6,845 nt of DNA from Lachnospiraceae bacterium (lineage in GTDB: Bacteria > Bacillota > Clostridia > Lachnospirales > Lachnospiraceae), in contig JAFTPY010000174.1 in assembly GCA_017463035.1 (NCBI GenBank), positions 1-6,845 on the forward strand, read 5' to 3'. Shown here piece by piece: positions 1 through 6,254 of the stretch. The position numbers and the translations under genes were made by a program. Position 1 is the stretch's first letter; each line of letters begins with the position of its first letter. The notes below the pieces were generated by a model that saw only the letters and a program-made list of their open reading frames with translations, was not told the DNA's origin and ran no database searches.

Positions 1-2417
1 GGCGGTTCTTCCAAAATGCTCATATCACGAATCCCGATTAAGCTCATATGAAGGGTACGCGGAATCGGAGTCGCCGTCAGTGTCAACACGTCCACATTCC
101 CCTTTAACTGTTTTATCTTCTCCTTGTGCGCCACACCGAACCGCTGCTCCTCATCCACAATCAGCAGACCGAGATTCTTCGGCTCGATATCCTTGGACAA
201 CACTCTGTGGGTACCCACAATAATATCTACCGTTCCTTTTTTGAAGTCCTCCACAACCTTCTTCTGCTGGGTCGGGGTCCGGAACCGGGACATCAGTTCA
301 ATCCGTACCGGATAATTCATCATACGCTGGGTAAAGGTATTGTAATGCTGCTGCGCCAAAATCGTGGTCGGTACCAATACAATAACCTGTTTTCCGTTGG
401 ATACCGCTTTAAATGCCGCCCGAAGTGCCACCTCCGTCTTTCCGAAGCCCACATCCCCGCAAAGCAGACGATCCATAATCCGGGTACTTTCCATGTCCTT
501 TTTGATCTCATCAATTGCCTTCAGCTGATCGTCGGTTTCATTGTACGGAAACAAATCCTCCAGCTCCCGTTGCCATACCGTATCCTCCTCGCAGGCAAAA
601 CCCTTCTGGGCACTGCGGAGCGCATAAAGCTCCACCAGATCCTTTGCCAAATCCTTTACCGCACCCTTTACTCTGGCTTTTGTATTTTTCCATTCTACGG
701 AATTCAGCTTGTTTAACTTCGGCTTCTTTGCCGCATCCGCCGCCGCATATTTTTGTATTACATCAAGACCGGTGGCAGGCACATAAAGATTACCTCCGTC
801 GCCGTACTCAATCTTTACATAATCCTTAATCACCCGGTCCACTTCTATCTTTTCAATCCCTCGGTAAATCCCGAGACCGTGGTTTTCATGTACCACATAA
901 TCACCGAAGGACAGATCCGAAAGACTTCCGATATGCTGCCCGTCATACATCTTATGCTTCTTTTTCTTTTTCGGCTCCGCGCCGAAAATATCGCTTTCGG
1001 AAATCATGGCCCACTTTATCATCGGGTACTCAAACCCCCGGTGTATGCTACCGCTGCCCACCAGAATCTCCCCCGGCTGTACCACACGGTCCGGATCCTC
1101 GGAACAAAAAGCCGTCAACTCCCGGTCACGCAGCTCTCCTGCCAGGCGTTCCGCCCGGACCCTGGAAGCACAAAGAAGAACCACCCGGTAGCCACTCTTT
1201 TTCCACGCTGTCAGATCCTTTACCAATAACTCGAAATTATTGTTATATCCCGCCACGGAGCGCACCGTCAGGTCCAGTTGTACTGCAGGGGAAAGACAAC
1301 TTATTTTCTGTTCCAGCGTAGACAGCATCACCGTATTTTTACGCCCCAGATTCGCAAGAAGGGCTTTATAATCAAATATCACATCCGCCTGTCCCGGCAG
1401 AATATAGCCCTTCTCCAAACGTCCGGTCATACTTTGGGAAAACTCTTCCGCCACCGCATCGCCCTTCTCCGCAATCCGGACCGGTTCATCCAAAAATACA
1501 ATGGCATCGTCCCCGAAATAGTCAAAGAAGGACACCGTATCCTCATAAAAATACCGGATACAATGATCCGCCCCCGCAAGACCGCCCATATAAGAAATCC
1601 GCTCGCAAAGTTCCTCCGTCTCCCGGCGAAGTCTGGCCCCCTCTTCCGTTTTCATATCCTTTCGGAAGGCTTCTACCTGCTTTGCCGCTTCGGCACGAAG
1701 CTTCTCGATACCGTCAGCCTTCCGTTTCGACCACAAAATCAGCTCCGTAGCCGGATAAATACAAATCTCCTCCACCCGGTCGATAGAGCGCTGGTTTGTT
1801 ACATCAAAATAACGTATAGAATCAATCTCATCCCCGAAAAATTCAATACGAAACGGGGTATCCTCCGTCAGCGGAAACACATCCAAAATGCCGCCGCGAA
1901 CCGCAAACTCCCCCGGGTGTTCCACCTGTCCCTGACGTTCATAACCAAGCGCAGACAGACGCGAGATAAGGTCCGTCAAATCCACTTCCTCGGTTTCCGC
2001 AAGCCGGATACAATTCTCTTTCAAATAGGAAAGAGGAAGCACATGGTCGATTCCGCCGTCAATGGTGGTTACAATAGTCACCGGTTTTTCTTCCGAAAGG
2101 CGCCTGATTACCTGCATACGTTCTCGTACCAAAGTATTTCCGTGAATATCTGCACTGAAAAAAATAACGTCCTTAGCCGGATAATACATCACCTCCGGGT
2201 CATACAGACGATAATCCTCACAAATCTCTTTTGCCTTTAAATCATTGTAGGTCACAATAAGGCGTACCCGGTAATTTTCTCCCAGAGCATGCACAAAATG
2301 GCATTTCTGGGAATCAATACACCCTGTTACGGCAACAGGAGTCTTCTTCCGCAGCAATGCCTCTGTACACTCATCATATTCTCTTAATGCCTTTAACGGT
2401 TCGGTATAAGTACGCAT
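1..2417 (-). CDS. mfd: Transcription-repair coupling factor Mfd, C-terminus cut by window edge
   Basis: ATP-dependent DNA translocase that displaces RNA polymerase stalled at lesions and recruits UvrA for nucleotide excision repair; cytoplasmic. About 805 residues are present with no internal stop. Residues 1 to about 350 are the UvrB-like module: the P-loop position near 31-38 reads TGCIDSQK and lacks a GKT, as expected for the inactive Mfd copy, and GYERQGQVEHPGEFAVRGG (158-176) matches the UvrA-binding region. A lysine run (483-487) precedes the RNA-polymerase-interacting CarD-like domain, which begins at GDYVVHENHGLGIYRG (from 505). The RecG-like motor follows: Walker A GDVGFGKT at 654-661, Walker B DEEQRFGV from 755, and motif III TLTATPIPRTL at 779-789. 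The sequence ends just after MSILEEP, so the rest of the motor and the C-terminal D7 domain (some 350 residues in the family) are missing. ATG at 2417 fits the family N-terminus. It is the last visible gene of the pda-pth-mfd operon. Confidence 0.97.
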   Translation of the reverse strand, partial: MRTYTEPLKALREYDECTEALLRKKTPVAVTGCIDSQKCHFVHALGENYRVRLIVTYNDLKAKEICEDYRLYDPEVMYYPAKDVIFFSADIHGNTLVRERMQVIRRLSEEKPVTIVTTIDGGIDHVLPLSYLKENCIRLAETEEVDLTDLISRLSALGYERQGQVEHPGEFAVRGGILDVFPLTEDTPFRIEFFGDEIDSIRYFDVTNQRSIDRVEEICIYPATELILWSKRKADGIEKLRAEAAKQVEAFRKDMKTEEGARLRRETEELCERISYMGGLAGADHCIRYFYEDTVSFFDYFGDDAIVFLDEPVRIAEKGDAVAEEFSQSMTGRLEKGYILPGQADVIFDYKALLANLGRKNTVMLSTLEQKISCLSPAVQLDLTVRSVAGYNNNFELLVKDLTAWKKSGYRVVLLCASRVRAERLAGELRDRELTAFCSEDPDRVVQPGEILVGSGSIHRGFEYPMIKWAMISESDIFGAEPKKKKKHKMYDGQHIGSLSDLSFGDYVVHENHGLGIYRGIEKIEVDRVIKDYVKIEYGDGGNLYVPATGLDVIQKYAAADAAKKPKLNKLNSVEWKNTKARVKGAVKDLAKDLVELYALRSAQKGFACEEDTVWQRELEDLFPYNETDDQLKAIDEIKKDMESTRIMDRLLCGDVGFGKTEVALRAAFKAVSNGKQVIVLVPTTILAQQHYNTFTQRMMNYPVRIELMSRFRTPTQQKKVVEDFKKGTVDIIVGTHRVLSKDIEPKNLGLLIVDEEQRFGVAHKEKIKQLKGNVDVLTLTATPIPRTLHMSLIGIRDMSILEEP

Positions 2418-2427
2418 ACTCCTCCTT
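2418..2427 (-). promoter_or_regulatory. mfd ribosome binding site overlapping the pth stop codon
   Basis: On the minus strand the pth stop TAA is immediately followed by GGAGGAGT and the mfd ATG, so the AAGGAGG core (2427-2421) uses two bases of the stop codon. The gap from the core to the ATG is only three bases, shorter than the usual 5-9. The next in-frame ATG is far downstream (codon 77) and would remove conserved sequence, so the upstream start is kept. The overlap suggests that ribosomes ending pth translation re-initiate on mfd; this coupling is inferred. Confidence 0.7.
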
Positions 2428-2989
2428 ACAGGCTGTTACTCCTGTTCATGGCTGTTTCGATTCCATCCTTTAAAATCATTCCGCAGGCCTTGGCGGCATT
2501 TTCTACCGCCTCCCGCATCAACGGAAGCTCGTCAGACTTAAAACGGCCCAGCACATAGTCTGCCAAATCCCAGCCGGCCGGCTTGTCTCCGATGCCGATA
2601 CGAACTCTCGGAAACTCCTCCGTCCCCAGCCTTGCGATAATACTCTTCATGCCGTTGTGTCCGCCGGCACTGCCCTTCGTTCTTACCCGAAGTTTCCCCA
2701 CCGGCAGAGAAATATCGTCATATATAACAATAATATGCGCCGGGTCGATTTTATAGAAATCCGCCGCTTCTTTAATGCAATCTCCGCTTAAATTCATATA
2801 GGTCAAAGGCTGTACCAACAGTACCTTTTCGCCTTCGATGACACCTTTTCCGCAAAGCCCTTTATGCTTTTTGATATCCAAAGAAATATGATAATCATCA
2901 CAAAGTCTCGTAATGGTATCATATCCGATATTATGTCTCGTCCCGGCATACTCCCTGGTAGGATTGCCCAGTCCCGCAATCAAATACAT
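2426..2989 (-). CDS. pth: Peptidyl-tRNA hydrolase Pth
   Basis: Cytoplasmic esterase that cleaves peptidyl-tRNA released from stalled ribosomes, recycling tRNA; normally essential in bacteria. At 187 residues it is full length for the family. The N-terminus MYLIAGLGNPTREYAGTRHN is the canonical Pth start, with substrate-binding Asn9 and catalytic His19 (E. coli N10 and H20). Asn66 lies in QPLTYMNLSG (E. coli N68), Asp91 in YDDISLPVGKLR (E. coli D93, which positions the catalytic His), and His111-Asn112 in GSAGGHNGMKS (E. coli N114 region). All expected active-site residues are present. An AAAGGAGA ribosome binding site lies about seven bases before the ATG and starts in the pda stop region; the pda-pth gap is 12 bases. 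The pth-mfd neighbourhood is widespread in Firmicutes. In Bacillus subtilis the small anti-sigma gene fin lies between the two; there is no room for it in the 8-base gap here. Confidence 0.98.
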   Translation of the reverse strand: MYLIAGLGNPTREYAGTRHNIGYDTITRLCDDYHISLDIKKHKGLCGKGVIEGEKVLLVQPLTYMNLSGDCIKEAADFYKIDPAHIIVIYDDISLPVGKLRVRTKGSAGGHNGMKSIIARLGTEEFPRVRIGIGDKPAGWDLADYVLGRFKSDELPLMREAVENAAKACGMILKDGIETAMNRSNSL

Positions 2990-3001
2990 TCCTGTTCTCC
3001 T

Positions 3002-4537
3002 TTAGTCATAACCGCCGTAATATACCGTACCGTTCACTGCTTCCACATCATTATAATAAAACAGTTCACTTACGGTCACAAATTGATACCCCCTGGTCGC
3101 CAACTCTGGCAGCAACCGTTCCACCGCATCCACGGTAAACCAGTGAATATCATGCATCAGTACAATATTTCCGTCCTCAGCTTCCTTCAACACATGCTCC
3201 ACAATTTTATCCACATCACGGAAGCTCCAATCCTTGCTGTCCAAATCCCAGTTAATCAAAGGCGCATAGGCATACTTCTTTACCAGATCATTGTATCCGC
3301 CGTAAGGAGGTCTGATATAGGTCGGATATTCTCCTGTCAACGCATAAATGTTATCCCGGGCCTTCACAACTTCATCTATCAAAGCGTCCTCTGAAAGGCT
3401 CTTCAAATCCTTATGGGAATAGGTATGGCTGGAAACCTCATGGCCCGCCTCTGCCACCATTGTTACCGTCTTTTTATTAGACTCCGTAAAATGAGAACGG
3501 TCTCCCAACACGAAAAACGTAGATTTTGCATTATATTGTTCCAAAATCTCCAGCAAGTGCGGAGTGTTCTGGTAGTGCGGTCCGTCGTCAAAGGTAAGGG
3601 CAATCATCGGCTTGTCCGGGTCCAGTTCACGGATATTATCCGCTCTTACCGTTCCGTTTTCCGTCACCGCCATATACGTATGCACCGCAATATACGGAAT
3701 TACAACAAAGCCTTCCGGGTCGTCTCCGTTATAATAGAACTTCACACCGTCCGACGTCAACAAATAAGACGGAAACTCTTCTCTGGTACCGATGAATTTA
3801 TACTCTTCCGTAACCTCACCCATCGTCCCGTCCGCAGCTTCCTCCGACACATCCGCCTTTTCTTCCGGCATCGCATTTATCTGTTCTGCCACATAAAGAT
3901 ACGCACGGTCCTCAAACAAGGCCTCCGCGTCAACCGGCTCGCCTTTCTTCTTATTATAAATCCACGGCTTTGTCTCCGTAGTCTTTACACCGTCTGCTTC
4001 CTTTTCAATATAAAACAACACAGAATACAGCCCTGCTGTCTCACCGTCTTCGTAATCAATCAAAAGAAACTTCTCGCTACCTTCCGCCTTTGCAAGCTCC
4101 GTAACCTTCTCCGCCATCAATTGATGCGCCGCATCCGCTACAGCGTCGGCAACTACCGCCCCCTCCGGCGTATTTGCATCGTAACACGGATAACGGAAAC
4201 CGTACGCCACACCCTCCGTATATGCATAAAACTCCGTCATCATTCCCAGATGCGGATATTCCTTCTCAAACTTCGCCTGCGGCGGCACCGGAGTCGGTGT
4301 CGGCGCAAGCGTCGGCGTCGCCGTCGACTTCGGAGCCTTTGTTATCTCTCCTCCCTGCTGTACCACATCCCCATCGTTTCCGCTTTGTGCAAAGGAACCG
4401 ATGCTTCCTTCCGGACCCTCCGGTGATAAATTAATTGCCCATTTTATAAGAAAAGCTGCCGACACAAGACCCAAAACACACCAAGAACACAGCAACACTC
4501 TTGTCAATGTCGACATCCTTTTTTTCTTCCGTTTCAT
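3002..4537 (-). CDS. Membrane-anchored polysaccharide deacetylase, PdaC-like (CE4/NodB family)
   Basis: Probable extracellular metal-dependent deacetylase acting on N-acetylated sugars of peptidoglycan or another cell-wall glycan. The 511 residues show a basic N-terminus (MKRKKKR), one hydrophobic helix at about 13-36 acting as signal anchor, and a Thr/Pro-rich linker at 67-87 (TATPTLAPTPTPVPP) typical of wall-spanning spacers. A central region at about 90-300 resembles the DUF4163/DUF3298 pair of Bacillus PdaC: the stretch FPSYLLTSDGVKFYYN (255-270) then VVIPY is typical. It carries an acidic insert around 224-245. The C-terminal NodB domain has every CE4 motif: TFDDGP at 315-320 (base Asp317, metal Asp318), HTYSH with metal ligands His371 and His375, RPPYGG at 409-414, WDLDSKDW at 430-437, and LMHD with catalytic His462. 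An AAGGAGG site (4546-4552) lies eight bases before the ATG. The family call is firm; the exact substrate (MurNAc, GlcNAc or another polymer) cannot be read from sequence. Confidence 0.92.
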   Translation of the reverse strand: MKRKKKRMSTLTRVLLCSWCVLGLVSAAFLIKWAINLSPEGPEGSIGSFAQSGNDGDVVQQGGEITKAPKSTATPTLAPTPTPVPPQAKFEKEYPHLGMMTEFYAYTEGVAYGFRYPCYDANTPEGAVVADAVADAAHQLMAEKVTELAKAEGSEKFLLIDYEDGETAGLYSVLFYIEKEADGVKTTETKPWIYNKKKGEPVDAEALFEDRAYLYVAEQINAMPEEKADVSEEAADGTMGEVTEEYKFIGTREEFPSYLLTSDGVKFYYNGDDPEGFVVIPYIAVHTYMAVTENGTVRADNIRELDPDKPMIALTFDDGPHYQNTPHLLEILEQYNAKSTFFVLGDRSHFTESNKKTVTMVAEAGHEVSSHTYSHKDLKSLSEDALIDEVVKARDNIYALTGEYPTYIRPPYGGYNDLVKKYAYAPLINWDLDSKDWSFRDVDKIVEHVLKEAEDGNIVLMHDIHWFTVDAVERLLPELATRGYQFVTVSELFYYNDVEAVNGTVYYGGYD

Positions 4538-4577
4538 AAAAGCCCCCTCCTTCGTATCCCACCCGGGTACCTATTTT

Positions 4578-4606
4578 AGTTTACTCCAAAACCCAGGAAC
4601 CCGCAA
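4578..4606 (-). promoter_or_regulatory. Candidate promoter for the pda-pth-mfd operon
   Basis: Read on the minus strand, TTGCGG (4606-4601) and TAAACT (4583-4578) are separated by exactly 17 bases, a sigma-A-type layout about 40 bases before the deacetylase ATG. Matches to consensus are only 3 of 6 and 4 of 6, so support is mainly position and spacing. The stronger promoter at 4974-5002 could instead, or also, drive the operon by reading through the structured repeat. Confidence 0.35.
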
Positions 4607-4642
4607 GCCCCATTTTTTGTCTTTGCACGCCGGGAACACTTC

Positions 4643-4879
4643 AAAAAAAGTCACTGTTATTCAAATGCTCTCTCACCCGCTTCGGATATCAGTCTTTCTA
4701 ATTACTTCGACCACACCACCCCAAACGTGACGCAACCGCCCTGATGCGGCATCCATGCCTTATGGCGGGCTCACCCGGACCTCCTGTCCGGGCGTTGCTG
4801 ACAAACGAACGAAGTAACAAGAACGACTAGATATCCTACGCAACATTCGAGCGCATTTGAAAAACAGTAAATTTTTAGT
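4643..4879. repeat. Long imperfect inverted repeat with branched central hairpins (MITE-like or structured RNA element)
   Basis: The two arms are inverted copies. Positions 4645-4672 pair with 4849-4876 at 24 of 28 bases, including CAAATGC against GCATTTG. GGATATC at 4684-4690 pairs perfectly with 4830-4836. Positions 4691-4709 pair with 4810-4828 at 16 of 19 after one bulged base (4829), ending in the perfect 8-mer TTACTTCG. The stretch 4673-4683 against 4837-4848 is poorly paired. The centre (4731-4798) folds further and is listed separately. No clear target-site duplication was found, and no transposase is present, so a mobile origin is only inferred. A 7-base match further out (GCCGGGA at 4629-4635, its complement at 4890-4896) may extend the repeat but could be chance. 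Nothing in it looks protein coding. Confidence 0.75.
4731..4798. other. Central three-way-junction fold of the inverted repeat
   Basis: GCAAC at 4732-4736 pairs with GTTGC at 4794-4798 and encloses two local hairpins. The first has an outer stem CGCC (4737-4740) with GGCG (4764-4767) and an inner stem GGCAT (4748-4752) with ATGCC (4755-4759). The second is a perfect 7-bp stem, CCCGGAC (4774-4780) with GTCCGGG (4786-4792), around a 5-base loop. The same pairing is available to DNA as a cruciform or to RNA of either strand. On the minus strand the second hairpin displays AGGAGG at its loop; on the plus strand the loop reads CTCCT. Confidence 0.6.
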
Positions 4880-4973
4880 CGAACTGCTCCTCCCGGCACA
4901 CTGGATACAAACAAATTCTCCGTTCCCCACTCCGGCCAAATCAGCATAGCATAGTTACCATTTACAAATCATT

Positions 4974-5002
4974 AGTATAGTCTCCATTATAGCCTGTCAC
5001 AA
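4974..5002 (-). promoter_or_regulatory. Sigma-A-type promoter reading into the inverted repeat
   Basis: On the minus strand, TTGTGA (5002-4997, 4 of 6 to TTGACA) is followed after exactly 17 bases by TATACT (4979-4974, 5 of 6 to TATAAT). A perfect TATAAT also sits inside the spacer (4991-4986) but has no recognisable -35 at the right distance. The promoter lies after the glgD terminator and points at the repeat and the deacetylase operon, so it should serve one or both of these. Confidence 0.55.
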
Positions 5003-5010
5003 CTTCAGAC

Positions 5011-5063
5011 ATAGCCGTTTTTGCGTCCCCGGTAGCCGAAAGAAAATATAAGAATCCGGCTAT
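5011..5063. repeat. Three TAGCCG/CGGCTA hexamers between terminator and promoter
   Basis: On the plus strand ATAGCCG occurs at 5011-5017, TAGCCG again at 5033-5038, and the inverse CGGCTAT at 5057-5063. The inverse copy could pair with either direct copy (7 bp with the first, 6 bp with the second), giving two mutually exclusive hairpins. They lie just upstream of the -35 at 4997-5002, a place where an operator or activator site could be, but no known binding motif was recognised. Confidence 0.4.
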
Positions 5064-5081
5064 AGTTCAGCCCCGAGACAC

Positions 5082-5117
5082 AAAAAGCGAGCCCGCCGCA
5101 GTTTGCGACAGGCCCGC
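5082..5117 (-). terminator. Intrinsic terminator of the glgC-glgD operon
   Basis: Twelve bases past the glgD stop codon, the minus strand has GCGGGCCTGTCGCA (5117-5104), a 3-base loop AAC, and TGCGGCGGGCTCGC (5100-5087). This gives an unbroken 14-bp stem with three G-T(U) wobbles, followed directly by TTTTT (5086-5082). A GC-rich stem with a T tract is the textbook Rho-independent form. It should separate glgCD transcription from the promoter and repeat downstream. Confidence 0.92.
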
Positions 5118-5129
5118 TCAGAAAAGTCA

Positions 5130-6254
5130 TTAGCCCATGGTATAACGATCGTCCTTCTGTACAACAATCTGTACCTTGCCGTCCTCACCCACATATCTGG
5201 AATTCGGGCGAATGGTATCACGACTCTCGATAATACAATTCTCAAGGTAAGTATTGTCACCGATGTGTACATCGTTCAGGATGATACAATTCTTAATGGT
5301 ACAATTGTTACCCACGAAAATCTTCTTGAACAATACGGAATTTTCCACTACGCCGTTTATGATACATCCGCTGGATACGAGACTGTTCTTTACAACAGCT
5401 CCCGGATTGTACTTTGCCGGCGGCAAATCGTCGATCTTGGAATAAACATCCGGATATTCCTTGTAGAAATAATTGCGGATGCCTCTGTCCAGGAAATCCA
5501 TGTTGGTACGGAAGTAGGACTCTACGGAAGCGATATTGCTCCAATAACCCTCCATCTTGTACGCATAAATCTGCTTCACATCCTTATAGCGAATCAGAAT
5601 ATCCTTTACAAAGTCAAACCGCTCTTCTTTGATTGCCTCTTCCATCAGCTCAATCAGCTGACGACGACGAATCACATAGATGCCGGCGGAAACGGTGCTG
5701 CCGGAAGGAATCACCGGTTTCTCCTGGAAATCCAGAATACGGCCGTCCTCTGCGGTTTCCACAATGCCGAAACGATCCAGCTCATCCCCGTTGTAAACCT
5801 CTGTGGTTACTACGGTAATATCTGCCTTTTTCTCGATATGATATTCCAGAACCTTATTATAGTCCAGCTTGTACACGCCGTCACCGGATGCGATTACCAC
5901 ATACGGTTCATGGCTGTTCCGAAGGAACGTAAGATTCTGTGCGATTGCATCTGCAGTGCCGCGATACCAAAAACCGTTGTCATTGGTAATGGTCGGCGGG
6001 AATACAAACAAACCACCCTGCTTACGACCGAAATCCCACCACTTGGAAGAGCTCAGATGCTCGTTTAAGGAACGGGAATTGTACTGCGTCAACACAGCTA
6101 CCTTCTGCACATGAGAATTGGACATATTACTGAGTGCAAAGTCAATGGCACGATAGCTTCCTCCGACCGGCATTGCCGCAATTGCACGTTTATTGGATAA
6201 CTCCTGCATTCTTCCGGAGTTTCCTCCTGCCAAAATAATACCTAATGCTCTCAT
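5130..6254 (-). CDS. glgD: GlgD, probable regulatory subunit of glucose-1-phosphate adenylyltransferase
   Basis: Partner of GlgC in ADP-glucose pyrophosphorylase, which makes ADP-glucose from glucose-1-phosphate and ATP for glycogen synthesis. Of 374 residues, about 1-250 form the nucleotidyltransferase fold: GIILAGGNSGRM (5-16), YRAIDFALSNMSNS (34-47), WWDFGRKQGGLF (72-83), SGDGVYKLDY (123-132) and FQEKP with Lys179. The C-terminal part (about 285-350) is a short left-handed beta-helix of hexapeptide repeats (VENSVLFKKIFVGNNCTIKN). Catalytic features are degraded: where GlgC has GYWKDVGT, this protein has GYWSNIAS (236-243), losing the Asp that binds metal in active enzymes; the family KPAVP is IAAMP (25-29); and the DH of GDHIY is DG. 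This fits GlgD as a non-catalytic or weakly catalytic modulator, the role known in other Firmicutes. Its ATG overlaps the glgC stop (ATGA), with AGGTGA (6266-6261) six bases upstream as ribosome binding site, so translation is probably coupled. Confidence 0.95.
   Translation of the reverse strand: MRALGIILAGGNSGRMQELSNKRAIAAMPVGGSYRAIDFALSNMSNSHVQKVAVLTQYNSRSLNEHLSSSKWWDFGRKQGGLFVFPPTITNDNGFWYRGTADAIAQNLTFLRNSHEPYVVIASGDGVYKLDYNKVLEYHIEKKADITVVTTEVYNGDELDRFGIVETAEDGRILDFQEKPVIPSGSTVSAGIYVIRRRQLIELMEEAIKEERFDFVKDILIRYKDVKQIYAYKMEGYWSNIASVESYFRTNMDFLDRGIRNYFYKEYPDVYSKIDDLPPAKYNPGAVVKNSLVSSGCIINGVVENSVLFKKIFVGNNCTIKNCIILNDVHIGDNTYLENCIIESRDTIRPNSRYVGEDGKVQIVVQKDDRYTMG

Larger units (their letters stand above)
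4643..4967 (-). ncRNA. Candidate structured RNA or leader spanning the inverted repeat
   Basis: A good minus-strand promoter (4974-5002) would start RNA near 4967. The transcript would run about 80 bases before entering the inverted repeat, fold into a long branched hairpin, and leave it at a run of seven Ts (4649-4643), an arrangement like an intrinsic terminator. In the well-aligned parts of the arms, two mismatches (4652 with 4869, and 4701 with 4818) become G-U pairs in minus-strand RNA and none do in plus-strand RNA, a weak hint that the minus strand is the functional RNA. It could be a stand-alone RNA of about 325 nt, or the 5' leader of the deacetylase operon with conditional read-through. 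No known RNA family was recognised. Confidence 0.3.
4538..5129. other. 592-base intergenic region without a credible protein gene
   Basis: This gap holds, in minus-strand order, the glgD terminator, the TAGCCG repeats, a promoter, the long inverted repeat, a weaker promoter and the deacetylase ribosome binding site. Short ORFs exist (for example a 58-codon one at 4771-4947 on the minus strand), but they lack ribosome binding sites and run through the hairpin arms. About 4880-4970, between promoter and repeat, shows no feature I can name. Confidence 0.8.

Noticed and set aside
126..716. Plus-strand ORF of 196 codons opposite the Mfd motor domain
   Set aside because: The opposite strand encodes Walker A and DEEQ motifs; this is a shadow frame.
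1278..2240. Plus-strand ORF of 320 codons opposite mfd
   Set aside because: The minus strand here is uninterrupted Mfd with recognisable UvrB-like sequence; the plus-strand translation shows no family features.
3413..4426. Plus-strand ORF of 337 codons opposite the deacetylase
   Set aside because: It is extremely arginine-rich and low in complexity (runs such as RRKRRRRRRLR), as expected for the complement of the Pro/Thr/Ala linker, and the opposite strand carries complete CE4 motifs.
4620..4900. Target-site duplication flanking the inverted repeat, or a CRISPR or attachment site
   Set aside because: No direct repeat of the flanks was found by eye, there are no regularly spaced direct repeats, and no integrase, transposase or Cas gene is in the window. 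Only a short inverted GCCGGGA match lies outside the arms.
4771..4947. 58-codon minus-strand ORF (MLIWPEWGTENLF...) running through the inverted repeat
   Set aside because: No ribosome binding site precedes the ATG, the reading frame crosses the right hairpin arm and the GC-rich second hairpin, and the protein resembles no family I know. Most likely a chance ORF in the repeat.
4986..4991. Perfect TATAAT on the minus strand as an independent promoter
   Set aside because: No recognisable -35 lies 16-18 bases upstream and the TG of an extended -10 is absent; it falls within the spacer of the better TTGTGA/TATACT pair.
5103..6068. Plus-strand ORF of 321 codons opposite glgD
   Set aside because: Shadow of GlgD; its start lies inside the glgD terminator hairpin and it has no convincing ribosome binding site.
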